Positions 34,233 to 46,395 of a stretch of DNA of 64,000 bases are shown one piece after another. Position 1 is the first letter of the stretch. Each line of letters begins with the position of its first letter. The position numbers and the translations under genes were made by a program. Under the pieces are notes generated by a model. The model saw only the letters and a list, made by a program, of their open reading frames with translations. It did no database searches and was not told where the DNA came from. The stretch is from Ryuthela nishihirai (taxonomy: Eukaryota > Arthropoda > Arachnida > Araneae > Heptathelidae): the NCBI GenBank assembly GCA_038380435.1, contig JAWZYU010000019.1, positions 19,741,801-19,805,800 on the forward strand. Reading direction: 5' to 3'.

Positions 34233-34904
34233 AAATCTGAACCTTCATACCAGCTCAGCCAATCGCATTATTTGCTCAACTGGGGTCAGTCATTTATTAG
34301 AGCTTCCACGTCCTTTTCTATGTCGCCGACTGATGCAATCACGTGGCACCCACATGGCCTGGTGTCGCTTTCCCTTTGCAACGCACCGTCACCTCATGGT
34401 GATGACGTGCAGCTAAGATACCGAGACTATGGGAGAGACTTCTCTCTGGAGCATGTGCTGACGGAGATGCTGGGATCGCACGTGGGGAAACACTACCCCT
34501 CCGTCTATGGGAAATGGAGTCATCTCTTCTCTCAGTCGAGGAAGACAGCTGCAGAATGTTGTCAGTGTCCAGACACGCTAGACAAGGACGTGTTGGGGTG
34601 TTCACTTGGCGGTGCGAGCTATTCGATATTCGCTTTGGAAGGAAGCAAAACAGACCTCACAATGCAAAGGTCTTACGTGACTCTCCGTTTGACATATTCT
34701 TCTGTCAACAGGTCTGAGGACGGTTGAAGCTTCATCATCTTAAAGAAGCTTCTCGATATGGAACAAATCCATGGAAAATGGCGACGGTCTTTGCTGTGAA
34801 TTTGCCCTTTAGTGAATTGATGTCCAAATCTGAATGCTATTTAATGAGAGTGCAGATTCTCAGATTTGTTGCTTCAGTTTCACTTCGCTTGTTATGACAT
34901 TTCA
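34233..34904. other. GC-richer block with E-boxes and CCAAT
   Basis: AGCCAATCG (34258), CACGTG at 34341 and 34479, TGATGACGTGC near 34400 and a 151-codon plus frame (34272-34727). The frame has no domain I know and overlaps a long frame on the other strand. I favour regulatory or untranslated DNA over a protein gene. Confidence 0.3.
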
Positions 34905-34914
34905 CGATCCTTGT

Positions 34915-35294
34915 GGGGCGGGGGTGGCTCAGTCGGTAGCGCGCCAGGCTCGTAATCTGTAGTTCCCAGGTTCGAGTTCCAGCTGGGTCAGCGTTGAGAT
35001 TTATCTCCGCAAAATTCCCCGCCTGCCCACGATGGGGGACACCGATGGGCTTGGAAAGGCCGCCGTCCGTCGGATGGGACGTTAAGCCGTAGCTCCGTGT
35101 GCGGGAGAGCCATACCCTATAATATATAAAGAACACACTGGATGGCCTTGACGGGAGGCTACCATCTGTCTCCCAACAGCTGTTCCAGTGGGTCCCCTCC
35201 CCCAACCTTCTCTGAGCCTTCGGGGTCCATGTGACCTGGCCATTTAGCCCATGGTGTGCAAAAAAGTGCCGTTCAGAGGTAAAACAACCCAACG
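34915..35294 (+). mobile_element. SINE-A, full length, TSD
   Basis: TSD CGATCCTTGT (34905-34914 and 35295-35304). A few bases are lost around the CACGATGGGG region. Confidence 0.93.
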
Positions 35295-35304
35295 CGATCC
35301 TTGT

Positions 35305-35639
35305 CGAGAGGTAAAGACATTCATCCGTTCAAGAAGAAATAGTAAACGTTATTCTTGAACAAAGACAGAGAGCAAGAGGGAATATTCTCGCTATGCTAGT
35401 GCACAGCCAAATTTAAATAAAAGTTCGGGTATCCTCTTATCCAAGCGAATCTCAAGCGTTTGAGTAGAGCTTGGATTATCCTTGGGGATAAAATTACTTC
35501 AAGGGTTTATAGAGCCTTGATGTGAAATAGAAGCTTACACAAATGCTGATTTAATTACGTAGCGTTATATAGACTTAGAAATTGTAGATTTAATTATTAA
35601 TCTTTCTTGAATTGGGTTGATGTTTGATGGTGTGATTAG
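35305..35639. other. Spacer
   Basis: Nothing recognised. Confidence 0.35.
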
Positions 35640-36240
35640 TGAACTAGGATGTGTATGGTGAAAGTAAGTGTGTGTGGTGAAGATGCAATGTACGTGGGGA
35701 ATGTATAGTGTGTGTTGAACGTACAGTGTGTGGATTCGGTTGTTTCACCTCTGAGCGAAACTTTTTGCACACAAAGGGCTAAATGACCAGGTCACAAGGA
35801 CCCTGAAGGCTCAGAGAAGGTTGGAGAAGAGGACCCACTGGAACAGCTGTTAGGAGACAGATGGTAGCGTCCCATCAAGGCCATCTAGCATGTTCTTTAA
35901 TGTGCGCAGGGTATGGCTCTCTCGCATACACATATACATAAAGAAACGTTATGTTAAGCCATGACTTAACGTCCCATCCGACGGACGTCGGCCTTTCCAA
36001 ACCCATCGGTGTCGTCAACTGACCGTTTGAAGGGCAAGGAGTTTTGTGGAAATAAATCTCAACGCTAGCCCAGTTTGGACTCGAACCTGGGAACTGCAAA
36101 TTACGAGCCTCGCGCGCTACCGACTAAGTGTGACCCCAATATGTGTGTGGTGAAGCTGCAGTATACGTCTGGTGAAGGTACAGTATATGTGTGTTGAAGG
36201 TAAAGTATATGTGTGTTGAAGGTACAGTGTATATACGTGA
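35640..36240. repeat. GTGTGTTGAAGGTACAGTA minisatellite, split by a SINE
   Basis: Degenerate units of about 20-24 bp (GTGTGTTGAAGGTACAGT and variants) lie at 35640-35733 and again at 36137-36240, on either side of a SINE-A. Confidence 0.7.
35734..36136 (-). mobile_element. Diverged SINE-A in a minisatellite
   Basis: Whole element, including a small insertion around TACACATATACATAAAGAAA. The head is altered near its end (CTACCGACTAAGTGTGACCCC). Confidence 0.8.
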
Positions 36241-36689
36241 TGGAGACAGAGATATTTCAGGGGACTTTTGGAGTAGTCCAAGGTCAAATTAAACTTAGTT
36301 AATAATATTAGGGAAGGATAGGGTATGGTGTACTACTGTAGGAGTATACGATAATGTTGAAAATTTTACTGAAAATGGTTGAGAACAGCTGATTTGCATT
36401 TTACAGGAAAACCAGATTAAAATAAATTAAAGATTCTAATCAAATCTATCTAAATATCTAATCTTGATCTTCAAGTTTCATTCGGCATTTAAAGTGTTAT
36501 GGAAGTATAATATTCATGAGCACTATTGATTGTCCTAAAAAATATGCACAACTGATAGTAATTGGAAGATCGCAAATTATTGGTAGAAGCCTATAATTTG
36601 TGTTCTAATAATTTGATTGCTTGAAATGGCTAATAATTGATTGGTAGAAGCCTATCAGTATAGTACGCATTAGAGATGGTATTGTGAGA
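36241..36689. other. AT-rich spacer
   Basis: A repeated TTGGTAGAAGCCTAT (36579 and 36640) is all that stands out. Confidence 0.4.
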
Positions 36690-37055
36690 TTGGGCTGTTT
36701 TACCTTTGTGCATCCCTTTTTTGCACACAATGGACTAAGTCCATTGTCACAAGGTCACAAGGACCCCAAAAAGCTCAGAGAAGGTTGGGAAAAAAGGCCC
36801 ACTGGACAGCTGTTAGGAGACTGGTGGCAGCCTCCCATCAAGGTCATCCAGCGTGTTTTTTAATGTACACAGGGTATAGCTTTCCCTCACACGGGGCCAT
36901 GGATTAACGTCCCATCCGACGGTCGGCGGCTTTTCCAAGCCCACGGTGTCCCATATTGTCCCCTACAAGATTTTTCAAAGACTTGTGAGATAAGATAAAT
37001 CTCAGCAATAAAAAAATGGGTTTAAAAAACCTCCAGGATGAGAACCCTGGTCTAT
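36690..37055 (-). mobile_element. Diverged SINE-A
   Basis: 3' end and body are clear to CCCATATTG. The head is nearly unrecognisable after 36970. Confidence 0.65.
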
Positions 37056-37652
37056 TTACTTTTCAGAGAAACAAAGAAAACGTTTTTTAAATTGAATAAA
37101 AATTTAATTTGTTATTCGGTTGATACAAATATTAATATTATCATTATGTTTTGAATTATGCCATCTGACATTGCCTCTCGGTTTGCGGCTTCCAAGAAAG
37201 CTTATTCAATCACTGTCCCCCTCTATTATTTTCTGAATCCCCTTTCTTCATATTTTTCTTGGCAGGCCTTTCTCTTATTCCTGTATCCATTTCTGAACTA
37301 TTTTGTTGATTTTTCTGCTCCCATCATCATCTGTATCTTATGAGAGAATCGAACCCAGAATCTTTAGCTGCACAGTTAAGCTCTGTCACAGGGAAAAATT
37401 TAAAACTCCCAACTGTCATCAATGGCGACTTCTAAGAAAAATTTCGAACCAAAAGTTCGGGGGGGGGGGGGGAATCAGAAGATACGCTTGAATAATTTCA
37501 GCACACCTTCTGACAGGTCCATGCCTCTCCCCTTTGAAAACTTTAATAGCTGAATGCAGGGGGGAAATGCAAAGCATGTATATTACACGCATTTTTTTCA
37601 GAAATTTTTTAAGCCCACTAAGACAGAAACATTTTTTACTGGAAAGGCGATC
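37056..37652. other. Spacer with G and C runs
   Basis: A 14-G run at 37459-37472. No gene recognised. Confidence 0.35.
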
Positions 37653-37674
37653 CACTCATCCCCCCCCCCCCCCT

Positions 37675-38053
37675 GGGGCGGGGGTGGCTCAGTCGGTAGC
37701 GCGCCAGGCTCGTAATCTGTAGTTCCCAGATTCGATTCCCAGCTGAGTCAGCGTTGAGATTTATATCCGCAAAATTCCCCGCCCTGCCCACGGTCAGTAG
37801 GGGACACCGATGGGCTTGGAAAGGCCGCCGTCCGTCGGATGGGACGTTAAGCCGTGGCCCCGTGTGCGGGAGAGCCATACCCTGTGCACGTTAAAGAACA
37901 CGCTGGATGGCCTTGACGGTAGGCTACCCAACAGCTGTTCCAGTGGGTCCCCTCCCCCAACCTTCTCTGAGCCTTCGGGGTTCATGTGACCTGGCCATTT
38001 AGCCCATGGTGTGCAAAAAAGTGCTGCTCAGAGGTAAAACAACAACCCAACCT
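37675..38053 (+). mobile_element. SINE-A inserted at a poly-C tract
   Basis: Near-consensus; about 14 bp of the ACCATCTGTCTCC block is deleted. It is flanked by ACTCATCCCCCCC-type sequence on both sides (37653-37674 and 38055-38072), a TSD that includes the poly-C run. Tail is AAAACAACAACCCAACC. Confidence 0.9.
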
Positions 38054-38072
38054 AACTCATTCCCCCCCCCCC

Positions 38073-38516
38073 TCCTCACCTTCTTTATTTTTCCTATATC
38101 AGATTTTGTCTTAAAATCCCTCTGAGCTTAGTAACGATTTAAACGCCCCCCCCGCCCTCCCCACAAATGTATGTGCAGTGGTAAGGAATGTCAATACTCA
38201 GACTTGGCGAAAAGATAAAAGAACTCAAAATGCACGTGACAATGTTGAGAAGAACCAACAGCTATCCTTTTGAAATAATGTCTAACTTTAAAATCGTGCA
38301 AGAGATGCAACGACCGAAGAGCGTTTTCAATTGAGTGGAGCGACCTTGTAGCTGCAAGGACTGTTATTTCTAAAAAGAATGAACGAAATAAATAGCCATT
38401 CTCAAATATTTTGAGAATTATAATCAATTTAATTTTGCAATAAAACTTTTCTAGAAAATCCCGCGTATCCCAAACCAACTAGTCCTCCCCACACTTTGGA
38501 AACAATATCACAATGC
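38073..38516. other. Spacer
   Basis: Nothing recognised. Confidence 0.35.
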
Positions 38517-38930
38517 TTTGGGTTGTTTTACCTCTGAGAGGCACTTTTTTGTACACAATGGGCTAAATGGCCTGGTCACAAGGATCCCGAAGACTTAGAC
38601 AACTTCTGTTGAAGAACTTTTCTTATTCAACTTCTGTTCGAGAAGGAGACACGCTGAACAGCTGTTGGGAGACAGATGGTAGCCTCCCGTCAAGGCCATC
38701 CAGCGTGTTCTTTAACTTGCACAAGGTATCGCTGTCTCACAAACGGAACCATGGTTTAACATTCCCTCCAACGGATGGCTTTCCAAGCCCAACGGTACCC
38801 CCTAATGACATTGGGCAGGGCGGGAAGCTTTGCGGAGATAAATCTCAACACTGACCCAGCTGGGACTCGAACCTGGGAACTGCAGATTATGAGTCTGGTG
38901 CGCTACCGACTGAGCCACCCCCGACCCTGC
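38517..38930 (-). mobile_element. Diverged SINE-A with inserted duplication
   Basis: Whole element with about 45 extra bases near 38600-38645, containing AACTTCTGTT repeated (38601 and 38629). Confidence 0.8.
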
Positions 38931-39639
38931 CATAAAGCATTATCCTTAAAGTGTTGCATTGTAAAATAAGAATTCTATATTAATTCAACTTCATCTTCTA
39001 TTTCTCTTCTAAAGAAAACTATCAAAAACAGATCATAACTTATAATATTTAATTAATTTTTACTTATCATATTTAAGGGCATTCCCCCCTCCCCTCCATC
39101 AAAAATCTCAAAATGAAATCAGTGAATAGTTCTTTTCATTTTCAAACCCACACAACAAGTTCATGAAGAAATCCGTGACCAAAATGCTTCATCAGCTTAA
39201 AGCCCTCACCTTCATTGGGTTATTTATGGCGTCTACAGCTGTACAAATTGACTTTATTTTTAAATCTTATTGCCAATAAAAGCTTCCACAGGAAAAATAT
39301 AAATCACTTCATAATTTAGAGGCATATAAATTTAGCATGAAAACCCGCAGCTTTTGTTTCTGTCTTGCTAGACAAGTTATCTTCAGAATCCAACTTAGTG
39401 GTCTGGAGCACCAGTTGCACCCAACGCATTTATCCTTTCCTCTTAACCAAGCAGCTTATAATAAATTGACCTCATAACTCAAGACCTTTCTGCATTTTCA
39501 GCTTCTGCTGGACCTACCGCAAGCTAGCAGAAACTCGGAGGGGGGGGGGGTAAGAAGTAAGGAGTTGGTGAGGACTTAAAAGGTGAGGGGGAGGTATTTA
39601 AGGGGGTGGAAATCGACCAGCAAACAAAGTCGATGAAAC
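38931..39639. other. AT-rich spacer ending in G-rich DNA
   Basis: No gene. An 11-G run at 39540-39550. Confidence 0.4.
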
Positions 39640-40060
39640 AGAAGACAGAGTACGCAAGCGCAGACAGAGGCTGTTCAAGACAACACGAAGATTACCCGCT
39701 GACGTGGTTTGGGGTCTTAAAGGTGTGCTGCCGACCACCCAGAGGGTCTGTTACTGGCGCCAAATATCGCCGCGGCAGCCGCATCTGTTTTCCTCCAATA
39801 GACACTTCCGTTGGTGGTCTTACGTCATCGGGCACGCGCTGGGAGAGCGCCTAGCCAATGACATAATCCAGAAGCGGGAGGAGCTGCCACGTTGAGGGAG
39901 AAGTACGTGTGCATGAAGAGGAGGGGGGAGGAGGCGAGGGAGGGGGGGGCACTTGAAGCTCAAGCAGCAAACAGTGCTGCACTGTTATCTCGGGAAACCT
40001 CAACAGCAGTCTCAGAAGCTGATATATAAAAAGAATGTTTGGAGGAAAGGTTCCGGTAAA
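39640..40060 (+). promoter_or_regulatory. Candidate Pol II promoter
   Basis: Elements in order on the plus strand: E2F-like GGCGCCAAA (39756-39764), CCAAT (39795-39799), CRE-like TTACGTCA (39820-39827), CCAAT (39855-39859), a G-rich stretch (about 39918-39950), and a TATA box TATATAAAAAG (40023-40033). GC content is well above the surroundings. Transcription would start near 40055. The best motif cluster in the window, but it rests on pattern reading only. Confidence 0.45.
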
Positions 40061-40310
40061 GCGAAGTCCTCTATCAACTTCGTTTCCAACCTCCCCTCAG
40101 CTGTACCTCCTCTTGTCTTTCCATGTGAACATCCCCCGTACCTTCTTCCCATTCCTGAGGAACACTAGGCCTTCTCTTCTTCTCTATCTCTCTGTGCTGC
40201 ACTTTCTGTGTGGTCTATTCCGAGGTGCTCTAACTGGCCCATTTAGAGAGAGAGGGAGAAACGAAGGTGGTGGTGCTGGCTGGTCCCTGCCTCACGACGC
40301 CTGGGTTCTT

Positions 40311-40357
40311 ATGGGATCGGTTATCGGCAAGCTAGCTCCAGAGTGCGGTCATAAAGC
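40311..40357 (+). other. Possible short first coding exon
   Basis: About 250 nt downstream of the predicted start, ATGGGATCGG opens a frame MGSVIGKLAPECGHK that meets a donor-like AAAGC/GTAAGG near 40357. A longer frame from 40035 includes it. The Gly-2 start is compatible with N-myristoylation, but there is no supporting evidence. Several upstream ATGs weaken the call. Confidence 0.22.
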
Positions 40358-40361
40358 GTAA

Positions 40362-40830
40362 GGCCATCGATGTTGAGGGGAATATTTCAAAGCAACGGAG
40401 GTTGTGTTTAGACTGTGGGATGAGGTCAGTTGGGCCATAAGGATGAAGAAAGATAAGGAAGAGATTGTTACGGAGAAGAAGCAGGCACGGTGGCAGACAG
40501 AAGTTGAATGACCCTGAGGGAATAACGTTTTAAATATTTTATTTACAAAGTATAAGAAAGATAGAATTTTTTTCTTTTACATGAAGATTGTTAAATGCTT
40601 ATGCGGAAAATATCAAACGACGAAGTTTGAAATATACACATATTGAAAAATACACTTGAAACATTCACAGGCAACGTCACATCAAAGTTTTAGTGGGGGT
40701 TGGAAGGTTATAAAAAGGGCAATTTTTCTTCTTCTAGGAGAGAGAAAGGTGTCTCAATATCGTTGAGAAGGAAGGAGGTATGTGATAAGGATGGAGATCT
40801 CAAGAATAGCGTTCGACTCTTACCTCAATG
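40362..40830. other. Spacer downstream of candidate promoter
   Basis: No repeat. Purine-rich. If the promoter is real this would be first intron. Confidence 0.3.
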
Positions 40831-41218
40831 GTTGGGTTGAGTTGTTTTACCTCTGAGCGGCAGTTTTTTGCACATCATGGGCTAAATGACCAAGTCACAA
40901 GGACCCCGAAGGCTCAGAGAAGGTTGGGGGAGGGGGACTCACTGGAACAGCTGTTGGGAGACAGATGGTAGCCTCCCATCAAGACCATCCAGTGTGTTCT
41001 TTAACGTGCACAGGGTATGGCTCTCCCGCACACGGGGCCACGGCTTAACGTCCCATCCGACGGACGGCGGCCTTTCCAAGTCCATCAGTGTCCCCTACTG
41101 ACCGTGGGCAGGGGAGGAGTTTTGCGGCGATAAATCTCGACGCTGACCCAGCTGGGACTCGAACCTGGGAACTACAGATTATGAGCCTGGCGCGCTACCA
41201 ACTGAGCCATCCTCGCCC
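40831..41218 (-). mobile_element. SINE-A, full length
   Basis: Slightly diverged; box A region ACCAACTGAGCCATCCTCGC. No TSD seen. Confidence 0.87.
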
Positions 41219-41365
41219 AAAAAGATCAGAAAATTGAAGATTTGGTTGAGGGAGAATAGGAAACTATAAAATTGTGGAAAATAGATAAACTTCAAGAGAG
41301 TAGGAGTAACTTTTAAATTGCAAAGGAATTAAGGCTTGGGTAATGGATTCAACTGAGGTTCGCTA

Positions 41366-41680
41366 AGTGAGGCGAACTAAATGAAGTGGTCACCAGGACC
41401 CCAAAGGGCTCAGAGAAGATTCACTAAGCCGTTGTTAGGGGGCTCATGTCGAGGACATCTACTCTTTAATGTTCACATGCTATGACTATTTTGCACACAG
41501 AACACGGCTTAAAATTCTATCAGATGTATGAGGATTTTCGAAACACTTCGTTGTACTTTTTCCTCATCGAGTATAGAAAGGCAGGTGAGTGGAGAAAATC
41601 TCAGCTCAGGGCACAATTGAAAATGGAACTTGGATAACTCAGGTTACGAGCATGGCGTGATTGAGACAATTCTGTCTGTC
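41366..41680 (-). mobile_element. Very old SINE-A relative
   Basis: Landmarks AAGGACCCCAAAGGGCTCAG-like, TTTAATGTTCACATGC and ATTACGAGC-like survive in the right order. It shares the variant CCTCATCGAGTATAGAAAGG with the fragment at 52655, suggesting an older subfamily. Confidence 0.55.
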
Positions 41681-41734
41681 CCTAATTATTGAACAGCCTG
41701 TTATCCTATGGATAAGCTTATAGGTTGGAAGAAC

Positions 41735-42460
41735 ATAAAGGGCTAAATGTCCAGTTGCAAGGTCACCAAAGGCTCACAGAATGTTAGGAAAAGGAGATCC
41801 AGTGGACAGCTATTAGGATGCAGATGGAAGTCTCCAGTCAAGGCCATCCAGCGTGTTATTTAATATGCACAGAATGTGGCTCTCATGCATAGAAGACACG
41901 GTTTAACATGCCGCCCTTTCCAAGACCATCGGTGTACCGTTTCTCACGGAGGGCTTGGGTTGGGTTGTTTTACCTCTGAGCGGCACTTTTTTGCACACCA
42001 TGGGCTAAATGGCCAGGTCACATGGACCCCGAAGGCTCAGAGAAGGTTGGGGGAGGGGACCCACTGGAACAGTTGTTGGGAGACAGATGGTAGCCTCCCG
42101 TCAAGGCCATCCAGCGTGTTCTTTAACGTGCACAGGGTATGGCTCTCCCACACACGGGGCCACGGCTTAACGTCCCATCCGACGGACGGCGGTCTTTTCA
42201 AGCCCATCGGTGTCCCCTACTGACCGTGGGCAGGGCGGGGAATTTTGCGGAGATAAATCTCAACGCTGACCCAGCTGGGACTCGAACCTGGGAACTACAG
42301 ATTACGAGCCTGGCGCGCTACCGACTGAGCCACCCCCGCCCCTCTCACGGAGGGCACGGTATAGGTTAGCGGTAATAAATCTTAATGGTAGCACAATTAC
42401 GACTGGAACCAAGGGACTGCAAATTATGAGTCTGCCCTAGTACCGACTAACTCACCACAG
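41735..42460 (-). mobile_element. Old SINE-A split by a younger SINE-A
   Basis: Host halves at 41735-41954 and 42343-42460. The passenger lies in the same orientation. Confidence 0.75.
41955..42342 (-). mobile_element. SINE-A nested in SINE-A, perfect TSD
   Basis: 13-bp TSD TCTCACGGAGGGC (41942-41954 and 42343-42355). Near-consensus. Confidence 0.95.
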
Positions 42461-44109
42461 TCTGAGATGGATCTCAAAGTTTAAAATAAAAAGAAGATCT
42501 GGGAAATTACGGGAAGAAGAAGGTAGAACTAATTACGAAAGGTTAAAGGGAAGGAGAATCGAATTATCAATCTCTATAGAAATATAGATTCGACGCTGTG
42601 AGTAGAAACACAATACAACTGATGGAAATAGTTTGAAGATGGCCCATAGGTAGATAACATGTTATTCTACATTTCGCATTACTTGTTACGATCTGAATAA
42701 TTCTTATACATCTTATCAAAATACTCTTTAACATTTTTTATTTGAATATAGCAAGATTATAACTGGCAATAACAGAAAATAAAATGTCTAGCCCCTCCTC
42801 AGGAGAGGGAAGGTTCTTAAAAAAAAAACTGAAAATGATCTTTGTGATTTAGTTTCTGATTCATTTTCAGAAAAATCCTTACTTGCAACAAATGAAAAAC
42901 TATTTCTTGCAATAAAACTTTAAATACGTCGGTTACATGATATTTTTCAGGCACATATGAGTTCAGGGAATTTGTAAGAACTCTTATCGACGAATCGAAC
43001 AGCCATTAACAGCTGTTCAGTTATTCTCTGTCCTTAATATTGTTTAAAGTCTTTGAAATCGTGCAATCTGGACATGATCTTTGAAACCAGCTTGTAACTG
43101 TAATGCAGAAAAATGCCGCTCGAATCAATTACTGCTACAAGAATAAAGTAACACACCATCCTTATTTGTGAGCGCTCGATTTATGAACTGGGCAGACCAA
43201 CGCTTTCCATATTCCAAAATAAAAAAAAAAATGTTCAGCTTTGTGATTTCGATTCTTTAATTCCTTCACGATCTACTTTGGGTTTCGAAAGCTATAATTA
43301 TTTCCCACCCAGAGAGTGATAATGACTCTAGGAGTGAATGTGAACTGGAACCATTTGTCATCAACAAGAACATAACTCATAGTGATGCACAAATATCCTT
43401 GCTTCTAATTAGCGAAATGCTTCCATTATCTTCTCTATTCATGCGTCATTTGTTTCAAACGATTGTTTTTCGACTTCTGCTCCAGAAAATTACACTTCGA
43501 ACTGCAAAATATTTTTGCCAAAGTGGAATTTTTAAAAATAAATGAGATTGTGATTAAGTGTCCGTTTCAAACTTTCTAAACCTAAAATGTCAAAAATGCA
43601 GTAATGTCCTCGTCAACCGCAGTTTTACGATATTAATAAATAATGCGCCATTTTAAAAACCGCGGCATTTGGCCTCGAATATGCGCGGTCCTTCGCAAAC
43701 TGTTGATGATTTTAACACACTACAATGTGACGTACATAGGAATACATGGGTGAATACTTATATTACAAGAAGCCGAAAAATTTCAAAAAGTCTACATAGG
43801 AGTAGAAGTGGAAGTACTTTAATACTTGAATAGTTTCTTTAGGATTATTCAGATCCCTTTAACATTTTCAGTGCCAGGTTCGTATTGATTAATCCTTCTT
43901 GACACGCTCGTGGAATATTTTTCTTTTCAAAATTGTTAATTATATATTTTTGCATTAAAATAATATTTTATACTTTTACAAAGAGAATTTCACATATAAA
44001 AGTGTGAGCAGCAGCACAATAAGCAAAATAATAATAACAAACTTGGGTAGCCAGTGTAGCGGATCTTAGAGAAACTTGGTTAATCCGAATTCTTGAATTT
44101 TATCTACAT
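42461..44109. other. AT-rich spacer
   Basis: The longest stretch with no recognised repeat or gene. Confidence 0.4.
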
Positions 44110-44615
44110 ACAAAGTCCTCATGCAGCTATGGGTTACGGAGATACAACCAGATTGTGCAATTTTACTCCCCAAACACGTCTGTCCTGAACTACACCTGCT
44201 GCATTTGGCCACTGAAGGCCAAATCTAGTAAGGTCCTGTTTGACATTGTCTGCCATCCTAGATCTTCCCCTTTTCCTGAGGCATGCAGGCATGCAGTTCA
44301 TAACCCTATTCGTCAATCTGTAGCTATGCATTCAGACAACATGGCCAAATCAACGCCGTCTCTTTTTACACAATATGATGCTAAAAAGGGCACCTTCTTC
44401 TAACCTCATCATTACTTACAAAATCCGACTCCTTTTTCTAGACACCAACGGCCATAACAATCTGAAAACACCGGTTCTCTTTCTTTACCTACTTACAATA
44501 AAATTTGTAATACTTACAAAATCAAACCATCTAATGCCGAAGATCCTGCGTAAGCATTTACAATTAAAGGCATCACTGGTTTCCTGTTGTCTTGCTTACC
44601 AAGGTCTAAGATTAG

Positions 44616-44999
44616 CGGGGCGGGGGTGGCTCAGTCGGTAGCGCGCCAGGCTCGTAATCTGTAGTTCCCAGGTTCGAGTCCCAGCTGGGTCAGCGTTGAG
44701 ATTTATCTCTGCAAAATTCCCCGCCCTGCCCACAGTCAGTAGGGGACACCGATGGGCTTGGAAATGCCGCCGTCCGTCGGATGGGACGTTAAGCCGTGGC
44801 CCCGTGTGCGGGAGAGCCATACCCTGTGCACGTTAAAGAACACGCTGGATGGCCTTGACGGGAGGATACCATCTGTCTCCCAACAGCTGTTCCAGTGGGT
44901 CCCCTCCCCCAACCTTCTCTGAGCCTTCGGGGTCCATGTGACCTGGCCATTTAGCCCATGGTGTGCAAAAAAGTGCCACTCAGAGGTAAAACAACCGAA
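44616..44999 (+). mobile_element. SINE-A inside LINE relic, TSD
   Basis: TSD TCTAAGATTAG (44605-44615 and 45000-45010). Near-consensus. Confidence 0.95.
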
Positions 45000-45062
45000 T
45001 CTAAGATTAGTCACTCCCTTAACTAATCTTAGAAAAAACCAAACTATTGTACAGCCTAACTC

Positions 45063-45270
45063 AGCCGTCCCATGGCCGAGTGGTTAGCGCGCTTGGCTAC
45101 TGATCTAAGGGACCTGGGTTCGAGCCCCGGGTAAGGCATGGCTGTTGTGTCGTTTTTCTGCTGAGGGCCTGCCATCCTCTCAGACCTTCTACTCTGGCAT
45201 ATAAACCGACAGGCTCCTGTCAGACCTCTGTGGCAAGCAGCTGCTTGAGGGGGTATTTATTATTTATTTT
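45063..45270 (+). mobile_element. SINE-B inside LINE relic
   Basis: Near-consensus from GCCGTCCCATGGCCGAG to GGGGGTATTTATTATTTATT. Confidence 0.9.
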
Positions 45271-45785
45271 TTTTTATTAATTTTAGTCTTTAGGCCTATT
45301 TATCCCACTCACCATGGATTTTTAAAAGTCCCAGCAGCAATCCTTATACGCTTGTTTATTTCATGTCGCACATCAGCAGTTTCTTTTACATATCTCCCAA
45401 GATAATTAAACTGAGACACTTGCTCAAGGGTGCGACCATTCGGATTAACTTAAATATAACCTACCGGGGCAATTTTCATCATTCTAGTTTTCTCTCCGTT
45501 TATCACCAAACCTACTGTACTGCCAGTCTCATCAACAGCTCGAATGAAAGTTCACCTCCATCAAGCATCATTTGTCAAAACACAAAACCATCAGAAAAAT
45601 CTAAATAAAAAATTTTCAAATCTTCCAAAATCTTACCTTTGAAGAGAATTCCGCAAAACATAATTAATAACCAAATAGAAAAGATACAAAATACACCCTT
45701 GTCAAACTCCACTTATAATACTATACCAATCGTTATAAGCCTTGCCAACTCTCAACTTCATCAAAACGACTTTCGTTTTGATGAA

Positions 45786-46393
45786 ATCAATATGATATAA
45801 ATATCATAATTTAGTAATAAAAAGTTAAAAAAATGCAATAATATTATTTTCTCATTGGATCAAGGCTCACTTTCCTTTACTCGAAATTTTAAGTAGGCTC
45901 TGGCTTTCAAAAAACGCGATTTTGTCAAAACTGTTTCCCAGTTTAAATTAAAAAAAATTACCCCCCCCCCCCCCCTCTGTTGGCGAAGGACGACTGTATT
46001 CATTCATTCACATGAAATTCTGGAACACCGAATAATCAAGTCTTTCGTTCCGAACAAAACAATCAGTAATCGAAGAGATTAAAAAAAATGTCTTCCCAAA
46101 ATTTCTCACAACGTACACAGATTATATACATCAAAGTTCGGCGGTTATTTTCTGCGTTTTTAACTTTTGAGATAGGCTCTCCAAAAAAATAGAAGAACCA
46201 CTAAATGTTTTCATAATTATCTTGCATCAAGGGTTGAGTATTGCACAAAAAGGATACAAGGTGCAATAAAAAATAAATTTAAATTGTTGAATTAGGGTTT
46301 TCATTACACAAAACAATCTGGATTGGGGCTACGCATTAAAGTTGACCGACACTGATGTAGCAAGCTACGCATCTTCCTTCTAAGCCAAAGGAG
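45786..46393. other. Spacer with poly-C run
   Basis: A 15-C run at 45961-45975. Otherwise unassigned. Confidence 0.4.
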
Positions 46394-46395
46394 TA

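Larger units (their letters stand above)
44110..45785 (-). pseudogene. LINE relic (RTE/L2-like endings), twice interrupted
   Basis: On the minus strand the 5' part (about 45780-45290) shows GCILYLFYLVINYVLR, the block after the RT core. The 3' part (44134-44331) shows RKRGRSRMADNVKQDL and then a VQDRRVW ending, a signature of the extreme C-terminus of many LINE polyproteins. Many stops and frame changes. It is interrupted by a SINE-A (44616) and a SINE-B (45063). A 13-bp perfect hairpin lies at 45757-45785. Confidence 0.7.

Noticed and set aside
34272..34727. 151-codon open frame as a protein gene
   Set aside because: No recognisable domain, and a long frame also exists on the other strand. 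GC-rich DNA has fewer stops by chance, and no convincing splice context was seen.
44625..44690. SINE-A heads as functional tRNA-Thr genes
   Set aside because: The head continues into the SINE body, acceptor ends do not pair, and the anticodon stem has mismatches. They are Pol III promoters of SINEs.
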